A stretch of 17,403 nt of DNA from Stramenopiles sp. TOSAG23-3 (lineage: Eukaryota; Sar). The position numbers and the translations under genes are program-made. Shown piece by piece: positions 9,370 through 17,403 of this stretch. The stretch's first letter is position 1, and every line of letters begins with the position of its first letter. The stretch covers positions 1 to 17,403 of the forward strand of contig LT642236.1 of the NCBI GenBank assembly GCA_900128585.1, written 5' to 3'. The notes under the pieces were generated by a model. It made no database searches, was not told the origin of the DNA, and saw only the letters and a list, made by a program, of their open reading frames with translations.

Positions 9370-11034
9370 CTACATATCGAAGGGATTGCATTTGCAAGCG
9401 ATGGCTTGCAGCGCAAAAGAAAACGAACAGCCCAACACCAGCCCAAGTTCTAAGAAAAATGCCATCAGAGTCCCAGCTTTACTTGCGGAGCTGGGGGGAA
9501 CATTGTCGGGACCGTTCATCATTGCCGAGGATGCCAAAAATCCATTCGACATGGCCATTATGACCATAAACAAAATCGGGTACAAATCATCATCAAAATA
9601 TGGCACCACACCGTTTCCTGTCTTCGTCGTCTGCACGTTGCAGTTCAGAAACAACGGAACGAACACGAAACGGAGAATCGAGCAGAAGAACGTGCTGTTT
9701 GAAGAGAGTTTCACGTAGGCCGCACTTATCCGGCCAAGGGTATCGCCCGTATTGAAACATAAAAACGAGAAGGGTACCCATAAATCCCCGTAAAACCTCC
9801 CGGCCGCAGGGAGGCTTACGTTGTCTGGGTTCTTAACGGAACGGATTTCAGAGGTCACCCCAGGAAAAACACAAAGGGTCAAAAAGAATACAAAAAATAC
9901 CGAGACCGCATCCTTCCAAATGTAGCACAGTAGCTTACTCGCCGGTATGTTCGTCTCTTCGTAATCAACATCTCCCCCAGGGCTACCCGGGCTCGTGCAG
10001 GGACTGTCGCGGGGGGACTGGGAAGGCGATGAACGCCTGCTGTAGACGGGCGATTCCATTATGCTCCGTTGAAACGGAGGCACAATATTGTTCTCTTCTG
10101 CCCCCCCGAGGCGGAGCAACAACGGCGTTGTGTCCGGTACCGCCCGTTTGCCTTGAACGAGGGGAGACTCTTGGACGGCGACCCTGGTCTCGGCCTCTCT
10201 GGCCTGCTCCCACTGCGTGTCTGCAAATGCATAGTATTGGGCAAAATCCAAATGCGACATTAAATTGAAAGCAAAAAGTGTGATGATAATTACAATGGTG
10301 GCAACCAGAAAGTAGAAGAAGGCACTCTCCTGCACGTCGGCGAAGGACAAATCTTTGATTTCTGCAGGTTCCGCAAGCGTAGAAAAAATACTGATCAGCG
10401 ACACGGAAATTCCGGACATGCCCTGGCCAGACATCACAGCTTGCATGTAAACGTTGGGAAAGCGTCCGGCAAGCCCAAATATCCCGAGTTGAAGAAGGGC
10501 CGTGCAAATGCCACATACTATTACCGACCCACAAGTGATTAAAAACACGTCTTCGGCCGTGACCGTTCCAACCTTAACAAGTGCTGTGGTGCCCATCAGC
10601 ACTATTGCATTGATTACCATGGGCACCGCCACGCTAAATCGCATGTTGAACTTGTGCCCGTAGTACACAGCAACCCCCAGGCCCAGTATGTTTGCCACTT
10701 GGAACCACGTAGAAAACCAAAACGTGAACGTCTTCTCGTTCGGTGTGTGTTCAAACCGGTGTGCGTAGTAACTTTGTGCGGTGATATAGATGTTCCACGG
10801 AAACAACATACCGAGCCCTTGGAGAAAGAAAATTTTGTACACCGTTTTGTTGTGGTCGATGGGGGGCAACATGGCGTTCTCGTCCATAAATTTCTCAATG
10901 TTAGAGACAGCATTCCCTGGGTTCTGACCCCCCCGAGCGTCTTCAAACTCGCGGAGAACCACGCGCTCCGTCACACCACCAGTGTTCGACCTGCCCCGTT
11001 TAACGTGGGGCGCAGAGCGTGCGTTTGCGTTCAT
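9370..11034 (-). CDS. Equilibrative nucleoside transporter (ENT/SLC29 family)
   Basis: A 554-residue integral membrane protein predicted to carry nucleosides or nucleobases down their gradient across the plasma membrane or an organelle membrane. After a soluble N-terminus of about 63 residues, the first membrane segment carries the family hallmark GLGMLFPWNIYIT (residues about 73-85). Further family features are GRFPNVYMQAVMSGQGMSG (about 190-208), the FNTGDTLGRISA segment with the conserved Asp and Arg of the eighth helix, and a hydrophobic C-terminus. A long hydrophilic loop rich in Ser and Pro, about 90 residues, separates helices 6 and 7, as expected. The frame extends 10 codons upstream only through a GTG; the first ATG is at 11034 and is preferred. 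Length is normal to slightly long for the family, it is a single exon, and the stop is TAG. It is transcribed away from the secreted-protein gene across a 2 kb shared spacer and converges on midasin. Substrate cannot be read from the sequence. Confidence 0.95.
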   Translation of the reverse strand: MNANARSAPHVKRGRSNTGGVTERVVLREFEDARGGQNPGNAVSNIEKFMDENAMLPPIDHNKTVYKIFFLQGLGMLFPWNIYITAQSYYAHRFEHTPNEKTFTFWFSTWFQVANILGLGVAVYYGHKFNMRFSVAVPMVINAIVLMGTTALVKVGTVTAEDVFLITCGSVIVCGICTALLQLGIFGLAGRFPNVYMQAVMSGQGMSGISVSLISIFSTLAEPAEIKDLSFADVQESAFFYFLVATIVIIITLFAFNLMSHLDFAQYYAFADTQWEQAREAETRVAVQESPLVQGKRAVPDTTPLLLRLGGAEENNIVPPFQRSIMESPVYSRRSSPSQSPRDSPCTSPGSPGGDVDYEETNIPASKLLCYIWKDAVSVFFVFFLTLCVFPGVTSEIRSVKNPDNVSLPAAGRFYGDLWVPFSFLCFNTGDTLGRISAAYVKLSSNSTFFCSILRFVFVPLFLNCNVQTTKTGNGVVPYFDDDLYPILFMVIMAMSNGFLASSAMMNGPDNVPPSSASKAGTLMAFFLELGLVLGCSFSFALQAIACKCNPFDM

Positions 11035-11546
11035 ATTTGCAGTAGGTTTCTCTACCTCGTACACTTACTGCCACACTCTCTCTCACACACACACAAACTG
11101 TGAAAGACCGTCGCACAAAGATGATGAAATATTAAAACGACAATTGCATGCATGCATGGTGAATTGATCAAAGTGAGAAAAGTATTTAAATATTATTTTA
11201 AATTGTAAAAGTAGTACCACACCACAATAATATAAAAAAAGTATTTTTTTTTTATAATACTACTTCTACTACTACACCGCCTACCACTAGTTCTAGAGCA
11301 ACCAAGGTCGTCCTTAGCTATTACCAGTATTACTACGGTACAGGTACGGAACCGAACCGAATGCGCTAGAAGAATTATTAATAGAGTATAATTTACACAT
11401 CCATTATTTGGTGGTATTTTACTCTCTCTCTTATAATACTTGTATACGTATTAAAATATTGGAATGTACACCAGACAAGACAGACAGACCAGGAAGAAGG
11501 AAAGAGCAAAGCTTTTTTGAGGAGGAGGAGTCTCTCTCTGGAGACT

Positions 11547-11640
11547 ACGAAATTAACTACTTTTGTGCAGGTGTGCATCCTTCCTTCCTTCCTACGAAAT
11601 TAACTAGTTTTGTGCAGGTGCGCATCCTTCCTTCCTTCCT
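11547..11640. repeat. 46-bp tandem duplication joined to a CTTC microsatellite
   Basis: The block beginning TACGAAATTAACTACTTTTG at 11547 recurs at 11593 as TACGAAATTAACTAGTTTTG; each continues TGCAGGTG(T/C)GCATCC and then runs into CTTC repeats. The two copies are head to tail with a period of 46 bp and differ at only two positions before the microsatellite. The second copy has more CTTC units, consistent with a recent duplication followed by slippage. Confidence 0.85.
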
Positions 11641-12815
11641 TCCTTCGTACTCTGTAAGTATTAAATAATTATGAATCTTCCTTCCTTCCTCCTACCTACC
11701 TTATAATACCAACATACCTTACATACCTTCCTTCCCTTCTCTACTTTTCCTTCCTTCCTCTCTCTCTCACTTCCTTCCACTCAAGCAACCTTGCCTTCCT
11801 ATGTATATGATATTACAATATCATTATACAATTACACTTTCTACCTTCTACCTCACCTCACCTCTCTCTCTCTCTCTTTCTGTTCTAATTCGATTAAACT
11901 AAGACTACAAGAGTAGAGTACAAGAGTAGAGAACGAAGAATGAAGAACAGATGCTTCGTCTCGCATCTCCAACTAACTGCATTGTCACAATAATACTTCA
12001 ATTATATATAGAAATACTATGAAGTACTATCACTTCCCTTTCTTTTTTTAAAACTCTAGGAAGTCTGAAGTAACTTCGTACGTAGTCTAGCGTGTGAACG
12101 TGTTAACTACATTAATTTTTTAGAATTTAGTTGATTGTCTTTTGTATTCTTCTTCGTGTACTCTTTCTTTCTTTTTACTCCATCCAGTCCAGGTATTTAT
12201 TACTTCCTTCTATTCTTTGTCCTTTTTAAACCAGATTGTCAAAAGAAAGTAAAAAAAGCAATTAAAGAAAAAAATATCTCTTTGCTGTGCTTTGGTATAT
12301 TTCATATATTATATACTTACATATATAATACAAAATCATTAATATAAACATATTATATACTACATACTACATACTATATATGTATTACATTATAAAAAAG
12401 AGGAAGGAAGGAAAAGAAGGATTCAATTAATTCTGTAAGGAAAGGGGGGGATCGATAATACTGTATTATATAGGAAATAATAATATCACTGTATTATTTC
12501 TATCTATTATTATTTATATAAATTATATACTAATTATTTTATAAGTATATTATTAAATATCAATTCATTATAAGAATACATATTATATGTACTTATTAAT
12601 GCATTAATTATCTATCGAATTTACTTTTTTAATTTCCACTTGACCAAATCGATGCTTAATCTATTTTGTTAAATAAGGAGTATTGTTTATTGTATTCATA
12701 TAAGTATTTAATTAATATAAATATAGAATACATTACAATAATATATGTTATACTACGTCTATACAATTCCTTATTTAATCAAAAGGATGGTTTAATTCTT
12801 TCTTCTAAAAGTTTT

Positions 12816-12857
12816 GGAAGGGAAGAGAGGGAAGAGAGGAGAGGAGAGGGGAGGGAG
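12816..12857 (+). repeat. Pure purine tract of 42 bases
   Basis: An uninterrupted stretch of G and A with GGAAG, GAGAGG and GAGGGG motifs lies about 230 bp upstream of the chosen start of the secreted-protein gene. Such mirror-like purine tracts can form triplex DNA and sometimes mark promoters; here the position fits the 5' flank, but function is inference only. Confidence 0.5.
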
Positions 12858-13088
12858 CCTAGTCCTATTTGCTATGAGTGCTTTAGAAAGGAATTAGAAC
12901 AAACAAAACAAAATGGACAAGTAGTAGAGATATATATCATGATACGAACCATATTCAATGCAAGGTATCAGAAGAGTGGTAGACGCAAGAAAGAATTTTG
13001 GGAAGGTTTGCCGTTGTTAGTGGAATCAAGTTCGCAAAGAGGACACTGCTGTTTGTGTAATTGTTTGAGTTTGCGTTTGCGATTAACT

Positions 13089-15742
13089 ATGAAGTGTTTC
13101 CAGTTCGCGTTGTTTGTAGCGATCGCTGCGGTTGGAGTTACGCAGATTTCTGCTGCGCCCCTCCGCGATGCCTTTCGGTTCAGGGAAGCCCTTGAAGAGG
13201 CACCTGGTGTTACCGGGGGTGCAACCGGTGCGACGGGCATTACGGGGGTCGAAGCTGCACCCGCACCACCCGCAGTGCCGAAAGAGAACCCGATAATTGC
13301 GGCATACAAAGAGAAAATGGAGTTGTGCGAAGTTCAGTGCAACGATGCCAAAAGCCTAACGTTCAACGCGTCCGAGGCCTTGAACACCTCCATCGCGGTG
13401 GTACAGAAGTTCATGTCCTCCGCCGCCGAAGAAGTTGCCGAGGCAAAGAAGTCGGAGGCCGAAGAGGGCGGGGCGACCACCTTGGAGTCCCTAACGAATA
13501 GTCAAAGGCACGCCTCTGACGCGAAGCACGAGCGGAAGCGTTTGAAGGCGCTGCGTGGCGTGCTAAAAACCTCGCAAAAGCACGAGGAGAAGGTGTGCGA
13601 GCGCTACGACACTGCCGTCGAAGAGTTCGAAGCGGCCAGTCAAAAAGTGTGGAAAGACAAAAAGTCGATCTACGACGAGATCAAGGTCTTGGTGAAGCGA
13701 ACGAAGCGCTGGCTGGTGCGCGAAATGGCGGCTGCAAAGCAGGACGCCCAGAACGCAACCGCAGCGCAGATGGACCCGACCACCCAGCCCCTTGTCGTTA
13801 CGCACAAAATTCTGGTGTTGGACCGTGCCATCCGGGCATCCCACGCAACAAAACTGTACTTCGACGCAATTGTCAAGAGGTTCAACAAAGCCGAAGCTGA
13901 GGCGAACGCTGAACACGAGAAGTTGTTCAACAAGCCAATGCCGGAGGTGGTGGCAAAGAGAAAGCAACAAGCCAAGTCGGAGGAGGACGACGGACCGTCC
14001 TGGTCAAACGACTTCATCGAGTCCCTGGGCAAAAACATGACCGAGGCGATCGGGCAAGCGCAGGAATCTCGTGAAATTGTCGCCAACATTACCGGGGAAA
14101 GTCTCCCGGCAAGGGAGGAAGAAGGGGGTGCCAGCGGGGCCAGTGGGGCCAGTGGGGCGAGCGAACCCGTCGCAGAAGAGATGAGGTTCAGGGCAGTGCC
14201 GGCAGCAAACGCTACGAACGCCACGAACGCCACGAACGCCACCGGTGCGTCGGGTGCGTCCGGCGCCGAAGATCTTGGCGAGCCCCGAGCCGTAACGCAC
14301 TCGTTTACCCGTGACGGCCAAACCGTGACCACCAACACGGTGTTCCATGGAAGCGCGAAGCAAAAGAAGAACGCGCTCTGGGAAAAAATCAAAGAAATGG
14401 AAGAGAAGAAGAAGGCAGGGCCGATCGAAGACGCTACTAGTGGCGCCTCCGGTGCCGCGGGCACCTCCTCTGGTGCCTCTGGCGCCAAAGGCGAGGACAA
14501 AATTTCCCGTCTGGCGTCAATGGAAAACGTTATCTACGGACAAGTGAACGCCGCCCGCAAGAAAGAGATCCGCGACGAAAAAATCAAGAGTGCGATGATG
14601 AAGAAGATTAACAAGTTGGAAGCAGAACTGAACGCAGCGCGTAAGCCGAAGGACCCTGTTTCTGCCGTTAGAAAAATTCATATGATTGCCTCCGGAAACA
14701 TGGAGAAAAACAGGTCGAAAGTAGCACTTTCGGACGAAGTACGAGAGGCCGCGGAAGGCGCCTTAGACCCCGAAGATGCCGTTTCCCTGAAAGCCATTGC
14801 TCTAAAATTAGAAGGTGGAGCATCTAGTGGTGCAAGTGGACCGGATGCCAGCGGCGCCAGCGGAGGCGAAGACGATGCATCAGGAAGCAGTGGACCCTCT
14901 GACCAGGAACAGTTGAGTGGAATTGTATCGAAGTTGAATGCCCTTCCAGGACAGGAAACCAAAATGATCGCAAAAATGGCAGCACAACTAGGAAGTATCC
15001 TTGCGTCGCCGTCCGGATCTGAAGATTTGGGCCCAGCAGCACAAAAGGGTGATCGCGGTGGCGACAAGGCCATGGAGAAAGCAGATTACAAGGGCCTGGA
15101 GGGCATCGCGAAAAAACTGGCAAATTTGTTGGGCGACGGGGATGAAAGCGGCAGCAGCGGCGCTTCTGGCCCAGGCGATAGTGGTGCAAGTGGTTCAGCA
15201 GATGAAGATGATCTGGACAGCGATGATTCCAGCGGAGCAAGCGGCGCAGAAGATAACGCAGACGGGGTCAATGCGGCCGAGGACGAAATGTTGAAAAAAA
15301 CGTGTGAAAGTATTAGAACAACAACTCGAAGCCATTGGCGGAGAAGATGGCAGTGCCAGTATGGCTGCTGCCGAAGATGGGTCTGGTAGCAAAGAAGGGG
15401 AAGAATCAGGTTCAGGTTCGGAAGAGGAATCGACCATGAGTGGTGACGAAAGTGGCGCAAGCGGCCCTTCCAATGGCGAAACAGCCGCCCCAAAAGTCAA
15501 ACCAACGCAGAAAGGTCAAGAAAAGGATGGCTTTAAGAAAGTTGACCAAGTTGGACGAGGCGACTTGGACAACATGATCAACCATTTCTTCAAAAAAAAA
15601 TGCAGATGGGGAAATAGATGCCTCTGGTGCAGGTCCACTTCGCGGTGGATCAAGTCAGGATGTTAGTCCCAAGATCGTGCCAAAATTGGACGGAAAGGGA
15701 GCTCCCCCTGCAGTTCAGGTTGTGGCGAAGACATTAGCATAA
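13089..15742 (+). CDS. Large secreted Ser-Gly-Ala-linked modular protein, two apparent frameshifts
   Basis: Not a family I recognise. The frame is open well upstream, but the ATG at 13089 is chosen because it begins a clear signal peptide (MKCFQFALFVAIAAVGVTQI, cleavage near SAA|P, residues 21-24). A short Gly-Ala-Thr collagen-like stretch (residues about 40-52) and a Pro/Ala stretch follow, then a charged, coiled-coil-like region (about 13320-13960) with three Cys. Next come four Asn-Ala-Thr glycosylation sequons in a row (residues 374-385) and helical modules separated by Ser-Gly-Ala linkers (about 14129-14162, 14229-14260, 14438-14490, 14819-14905, 15147-15195, 15225-15250, 15435-15470). 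The first frame runs off at an A7 run (15294-15300), the second at an A9 run (15592-15600). Dropping one base at each restores a coherent composition up to the TAA at 15740-15742, about 883 residues in all. GC content and codon use are richer than in midasin. A cell-surface or extracellular-matrix role is plausible but inferred. Confidence 0.72.
15294..15300 (+). other. Frameshift site 1 at an A7 run
   Basis: Upstream the frame reads DEMLKK and then drifts into a basic, Trp/Arg/Cys-rich peptide ending at 15389. In the frame one base later the text continues RVKVLEQQLEAIGGEDGSAS, which matches the acidic, Ser/Gly-rich, helix-plus-linker style of the rest of the protein. The shift needs one A fewer, or a +1 slip. 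Confidence 0.8.
15592..15600 (+). other. Frameshift site 2 at an A9 run
   Basis: After NMINHFFK the second frame becomes Cys/Arg/Trp-rich and stops at 15666. One base later the frame reads NADGEIDASGAGPLRGGSSQ and continues to TAA at 15742, again restoring the Gly/Ser/Ala composition. As at the first site, the change is one surplus A (or a +1 slip). Confidence 0.78.
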
Positions 15743-16362
15743 TTAAAAAAAAATGCGTACGAGTAGAGTACGTTTTCTTATAATTTTTATTCTCACGAAG
15801 TACCTTACGCCATGTTAATATGATAAGTAACGAACCTTCCGAAGTAACTCTAAAAAAAATTAATTTTGTCGCATGCATGCATTAACTAAAAATATTGTAC
15901 TTGTTATAATTATCCCTATATAAATTAGTATAGTGAAAAGACGTTTTTTTCGTCATTTTTTTAGCTGGTATTTGATGTAAAAATGTTTTTAATAATGCCT
16001 TCTCTTCTTCTCCTCCTTCTTCCTTCTTCCCCCGCCGTCGTAGTAGTATTATTATATTAATATTATATTATATAGTAGTGGTGTGTAGTATAATATTAAA
16101 AAAAAATAATACAAAAAAATAATACAAAAAAAAAACAACAACCTGTTGTTGTTGTTGTTGTTGTTACCCACCCCACCAATAAATAATAATGGAAATAATA
16201 TCAAAAAACAGATTCTCTTCTTGGCGAGATCATCATTGAAAATTGGACTAACTTACATTGTTTATTTGCCACCTCGGTTTTATTAATGACGGGAGTAACC
16301 AAAAAGGGCAATAAAGTAGACAGCGAGAATAGTTTTTTTACGTCTCTGGTGCTTCACTTTAA
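15743..16362. other. AT-rich spacer with hairpins and simple repeats
   Basis: No gene was seen. A 5-bp stem (CGTAC 15756-15760 with GTACG 15768-15772) lies just after the preceding stop. TATATAAA at 15917-15924 is a weak TATA candidate, about 440 bp from the next start. GACG-T7-CGTC followed by a T run (15940-15962) resembles a short hairpin plus T-tract. A degenerate look-alike of repeat box A (AGCTGGTATTTGATGT, 15963-15978) lies next to it. Further on are pyrimidine-rich DNA (about 15999-16030), A/T-only inverted repeats (16045-16075), two copies of AAAAAAATAATAC (about 16100-16125), and an AAC/GTT hairpin. Confidence 0.6.
16134..16165. repeat. AAC/GTT inverted trinucleotide repeat
   Basis: AACAACA (16134-16140), a 3-base loop ACC, then TGTTGTT (16144-16150) gives a 7-bp hairpin; the GTT repeat continues to about 16165. 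It lies about 200 bp upstream of the next gene's start. Confidence 0.7.
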
Positions 16363-17097
16363 ATGCTTCAGAGCATCGGTCGACTTACACTGCGGCGATT
16401 CTGCTCCGCGATTGTTCCGCCGTTCAATGGTACAGTGGACTTGACAAAACTTGCCTCGTTGCCCCTTGAAGAATTAAGACGTCGCAGCGAAGGGCGCGAA
16501 TTATGTGATGGAGACGGGAATAGAATCAAGGGTGCGCCGTGGGGGATGTCGCTGGCTCACAACACTGCCGGTACAGCAGAACCTTGGCCTACGGTTCGCA
16601 CTGTTGGTTTTTTGCGTGTGACGCCGGATTGCTTTACGTTTTTGCTACGCCGTCGGAAAAAGAAAACATCTTCTGATCTTCCTATCAGTGTAGCGTACGT
16701 CGAAGGTAAATATCGCGCCGGTGAGATATGCGAGCAGTGGAGATGTGAAGGTATTGCCAAAGAAGTTGGGCTGGAAGCTGCAGCATCAGCACCAGCAGCA
16801 TCCTTTGCGCAAATTCTCGCCAGTGCGTCGGCGGGGGAAGAAAGGCGCCAGAAAATGACGAACCGTGACACATTTTTGGACGACGTTGAGAATGCAAAAG
16901 TTTCGCTGGAAACAGGCACCACTACACAAAAGACAATAGAAAATAGCGTTGTGGTTTTCGAATGTCAACCTGTTCGGGTTGAATTGCTAATCGGGGGGCC
17001 TGATTTTTCCATGTGGGAACGTGTCGAGTGGAAAAGAGCTGTGGACGGAGATGTTGATTCGGATTGGCTACCGCCGCAAAAGTTAATGCCGTATTAG
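16363..17097 (+). CDS. Divergent pyridoxamine-5'-phosphate-oxidase-like split-barrel protein
   Basis: A 244-residue protein with an ATG start and TAG stop, single exon. The N-terminus (MLQSIGRLTLRRFCSAI) lacks acidic residues and has spaced Arg, as in mitochondrial presequences. The core recalls the PNPOx-like / Alr4036-type flavin-binding fold: PWPTVRTVGFLRV (residues about 75-86), a beta segment DCFTFLL, a basic stretch where the family binds FMN phosphate, then the strand and WRCEGIAKEV (about 126-135), corresponding to the usual W..R..RIEG.A segment. An inserted Ala-rich region and a low-complexity stretch separate this from a C-terminal block (VRVELLIGG, then FSMWERVEWKR and DWLPPQKLMP) resembling the family's RVE.W.G.....R..W.R...W...RL.P ending. 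The FMN-binding signature is not clearly preserved, so cofactor binding and oxidase activity are uncertain. The family call rests on motif memory alone. Confidence 0.55.
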   Translation: MLQSIGRLTLRRFCSAIVPPFNGTVDLTKLASLPLEELRRRSEGRELCDGDGNRIKGAPWGMSLAHNTAGTAEPWPTVRTVGFLRVTPDCFTFLLRRRKKKTSSDLPISVAYVEGKYRAGEICEQWRCEGIAKEVGLEAAASAPAASFAQILASASAGEERRQKMTNRDTFLDDVENAKVSLETGTTTQKTIENSVVVFECQPVRVELLIGGPDFSMWERVEWKRAVDGDVDSDWLPPQKLMPY

Positions 17098-17109
17098 GAT
17101 CGATATCAT

Positions 17110-17180
17110 GAAAACGAGAAAATTGGCTGTTATTTAAGTAATTTAAATTAATGTACTGCGAAATGAACTAGAGACACTTC
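17110..17180 (+). repeat. Dispersed copy of the repeat of about 70 bp
   Basis: Box A is nearly perfect (GAAAATTGGCTGTTATTTAA, 17117-17136), followed by AAATTAATGTACTGCGAAAT and a CTAGAG...TTCTACTG tail that resembles the box B copies at 8631-8650 and 8681-8708. It starts only 13 bp after the stop codon of the preceding gene and has the same orientation as all copies near 8581-9252. Confidence 0.88.
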
Positions 17181-17222
17181 TACTGAAAAAGTTCATTGGA
17201 ATATAATATAACACTTCAGTGA

Positions 17223-17403
17223 TTGACAACCAACGAAGTTAGGATTAGGGTTGGAACAGAAATCGTAATTGATGATATAAAATAAATGACACAAACGACC
17301 CTCCCCCGACATCTCAAACCACAGATGACAATCCCTTGACTGATTTACAAGACAGACAACGAGCACCTCTAAAACAATTAAGCCGCTGCTTGGAAAATCG
17401 TAC
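17223..17403 (+). CDS. Open frame of an unknown repeated family, copy 2, 3' partial
   Basis: The frame is open from just after a TGA (17220-17222) to the window edge, 60 codons without an ATG. It reads LTTNEVRIRVGTEIVIDD, then a polar Pro/Thr/Asn stretch, then LTDLQDRQRAPLKQLSRCLE. That last block matches copy 1 on the minus strand near 8900 (DRQRDPLKHSRRCLEN), including the DNA run GACAGACAACGAG. As in copy 1, a CAG precedes ACAACGAG, so the homologous part may start at a 3' splice site with the upstream part intronic. The rest lies beyond the right edge. No function can be assigned. Confidence 0.4.

Larger units (their letters stand above)
11035..13088. other. Microsatellite-rich spacer between divergent genes
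   Basis: About 2 kb holding the 5' flanks of both the transporter (-) and the secreted-protein gene (+). It contains CT and CA runs (11076-11097), many CTTC runs between about 11575 and 11770, a CT run (11861-11879), long A/T-only stretches (about 12300-12600) and a pure purine tract (12816-12857). No convincing gene was seen: open frames here start at non-ATG codons and encode low-complexity or unrecognisable peptides. Both promoters presumably lie here, but AT-rich motifs are too common to single out a TATA box. Confidence 0.7.

Noticed and set aside
11035-11064. Ten extra N-terminal codons for the transporter
   Set aside because: They start at GTG, which is not a usual nuclear start; the ATG at 11034 directly follows.
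12135-12347. Small plus-strand frame rich in Phe and Lys
   Set aside because: It follows pyrimidine and A-rich simple sequence and has no recognisable domain or credible start.
12666-13088. N-terminal extension of the secreted protein
   Set aside because: It begins at TTG in AT-rich microsatellite DNA, encodes low-complexity text, and would bury a good signal peptide; the ATG at 13089 is better.
13563-14500. Minus-strand frames across the secreted-protein gene
   Set aside because: They are shadows of GC-rich coding DNA and Ser-Gly-Ala repeats; no domain or start context supports them.
11145-15882. GCATGCATGC runs near 11145 and 15873
   Set aside because: Short self-complementary simple repeats, two occurrences only, no shared flanking sequence.
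17241-17250. AGGATTAGGG resembling a telomere repeat
   Set aside because: It is a single partial unit inside an open frame with no array.

Overview
The window is nuclear DNA from a microbial eukaryote (a protist or alga). Midasin is found only in eukaryotes, the transporter belongs to the eukaryotic equilibrative nucleoside transporter family, one gene has an ER signal peptide, another has a mitochondrial-type N-terminus, and the intergenic DNA is AT-rich and full of microsatellites. The four main genes show no sign of introns and together use TGA, TAG and TAA as stops, so the standard genetic code fits. I cannot name the lineage from the sequence alone.

Layout: (1) 3-8477 (+) is the C-terminal part of midasin (MDN1/REA1), the AAA+ ATPase that removes assembly factors from pre-60S ribosomes; its N-terminal ATPase ring lies beyond the left edge. 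(2) 8478-9369 is an intergenic stretch between convergent genes, occupied by a decayed array of a repeat of about 70 bp and a small coding fragment on the minus strand. (3) 9370-11034 (-) is a complete equilibrative nucleoside transporter. (4) 11035-13088 is about 2 kb of microsatellite-rich DNA between two divergently transcribed genes. (5) 13089-15742 (+) encodes a large, visibly more GC-rich secreted protein built from charged helical segments joined by Ser-Gly-Ala linkers; its frame is broken twice, each time at a run of A. (6) 15743-16362 is AT-rich spacer with hairpins. (7) 16363-17097 (+) is a divergent protein of the pyridoxamine-phosphate-oxidase-like split-barrel type. (8) 17098-17403 holds another copy of the repeat of about 70 bp and the start of an open frame whose end matches the small fragment in region 2.

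The genes do not form a pathway; they look like ordinary neighbours in an intron-poor genome. The most unusual signals are the same-strand repeat family lying just 3' of plus-strand genes, the pair of homologous coding fragments (near 8900 and 17360) associated with it, and the two A-tract frameshifts in the secreted protein. I found no tRNA, rRNA, CRISPR array or intact transposase.
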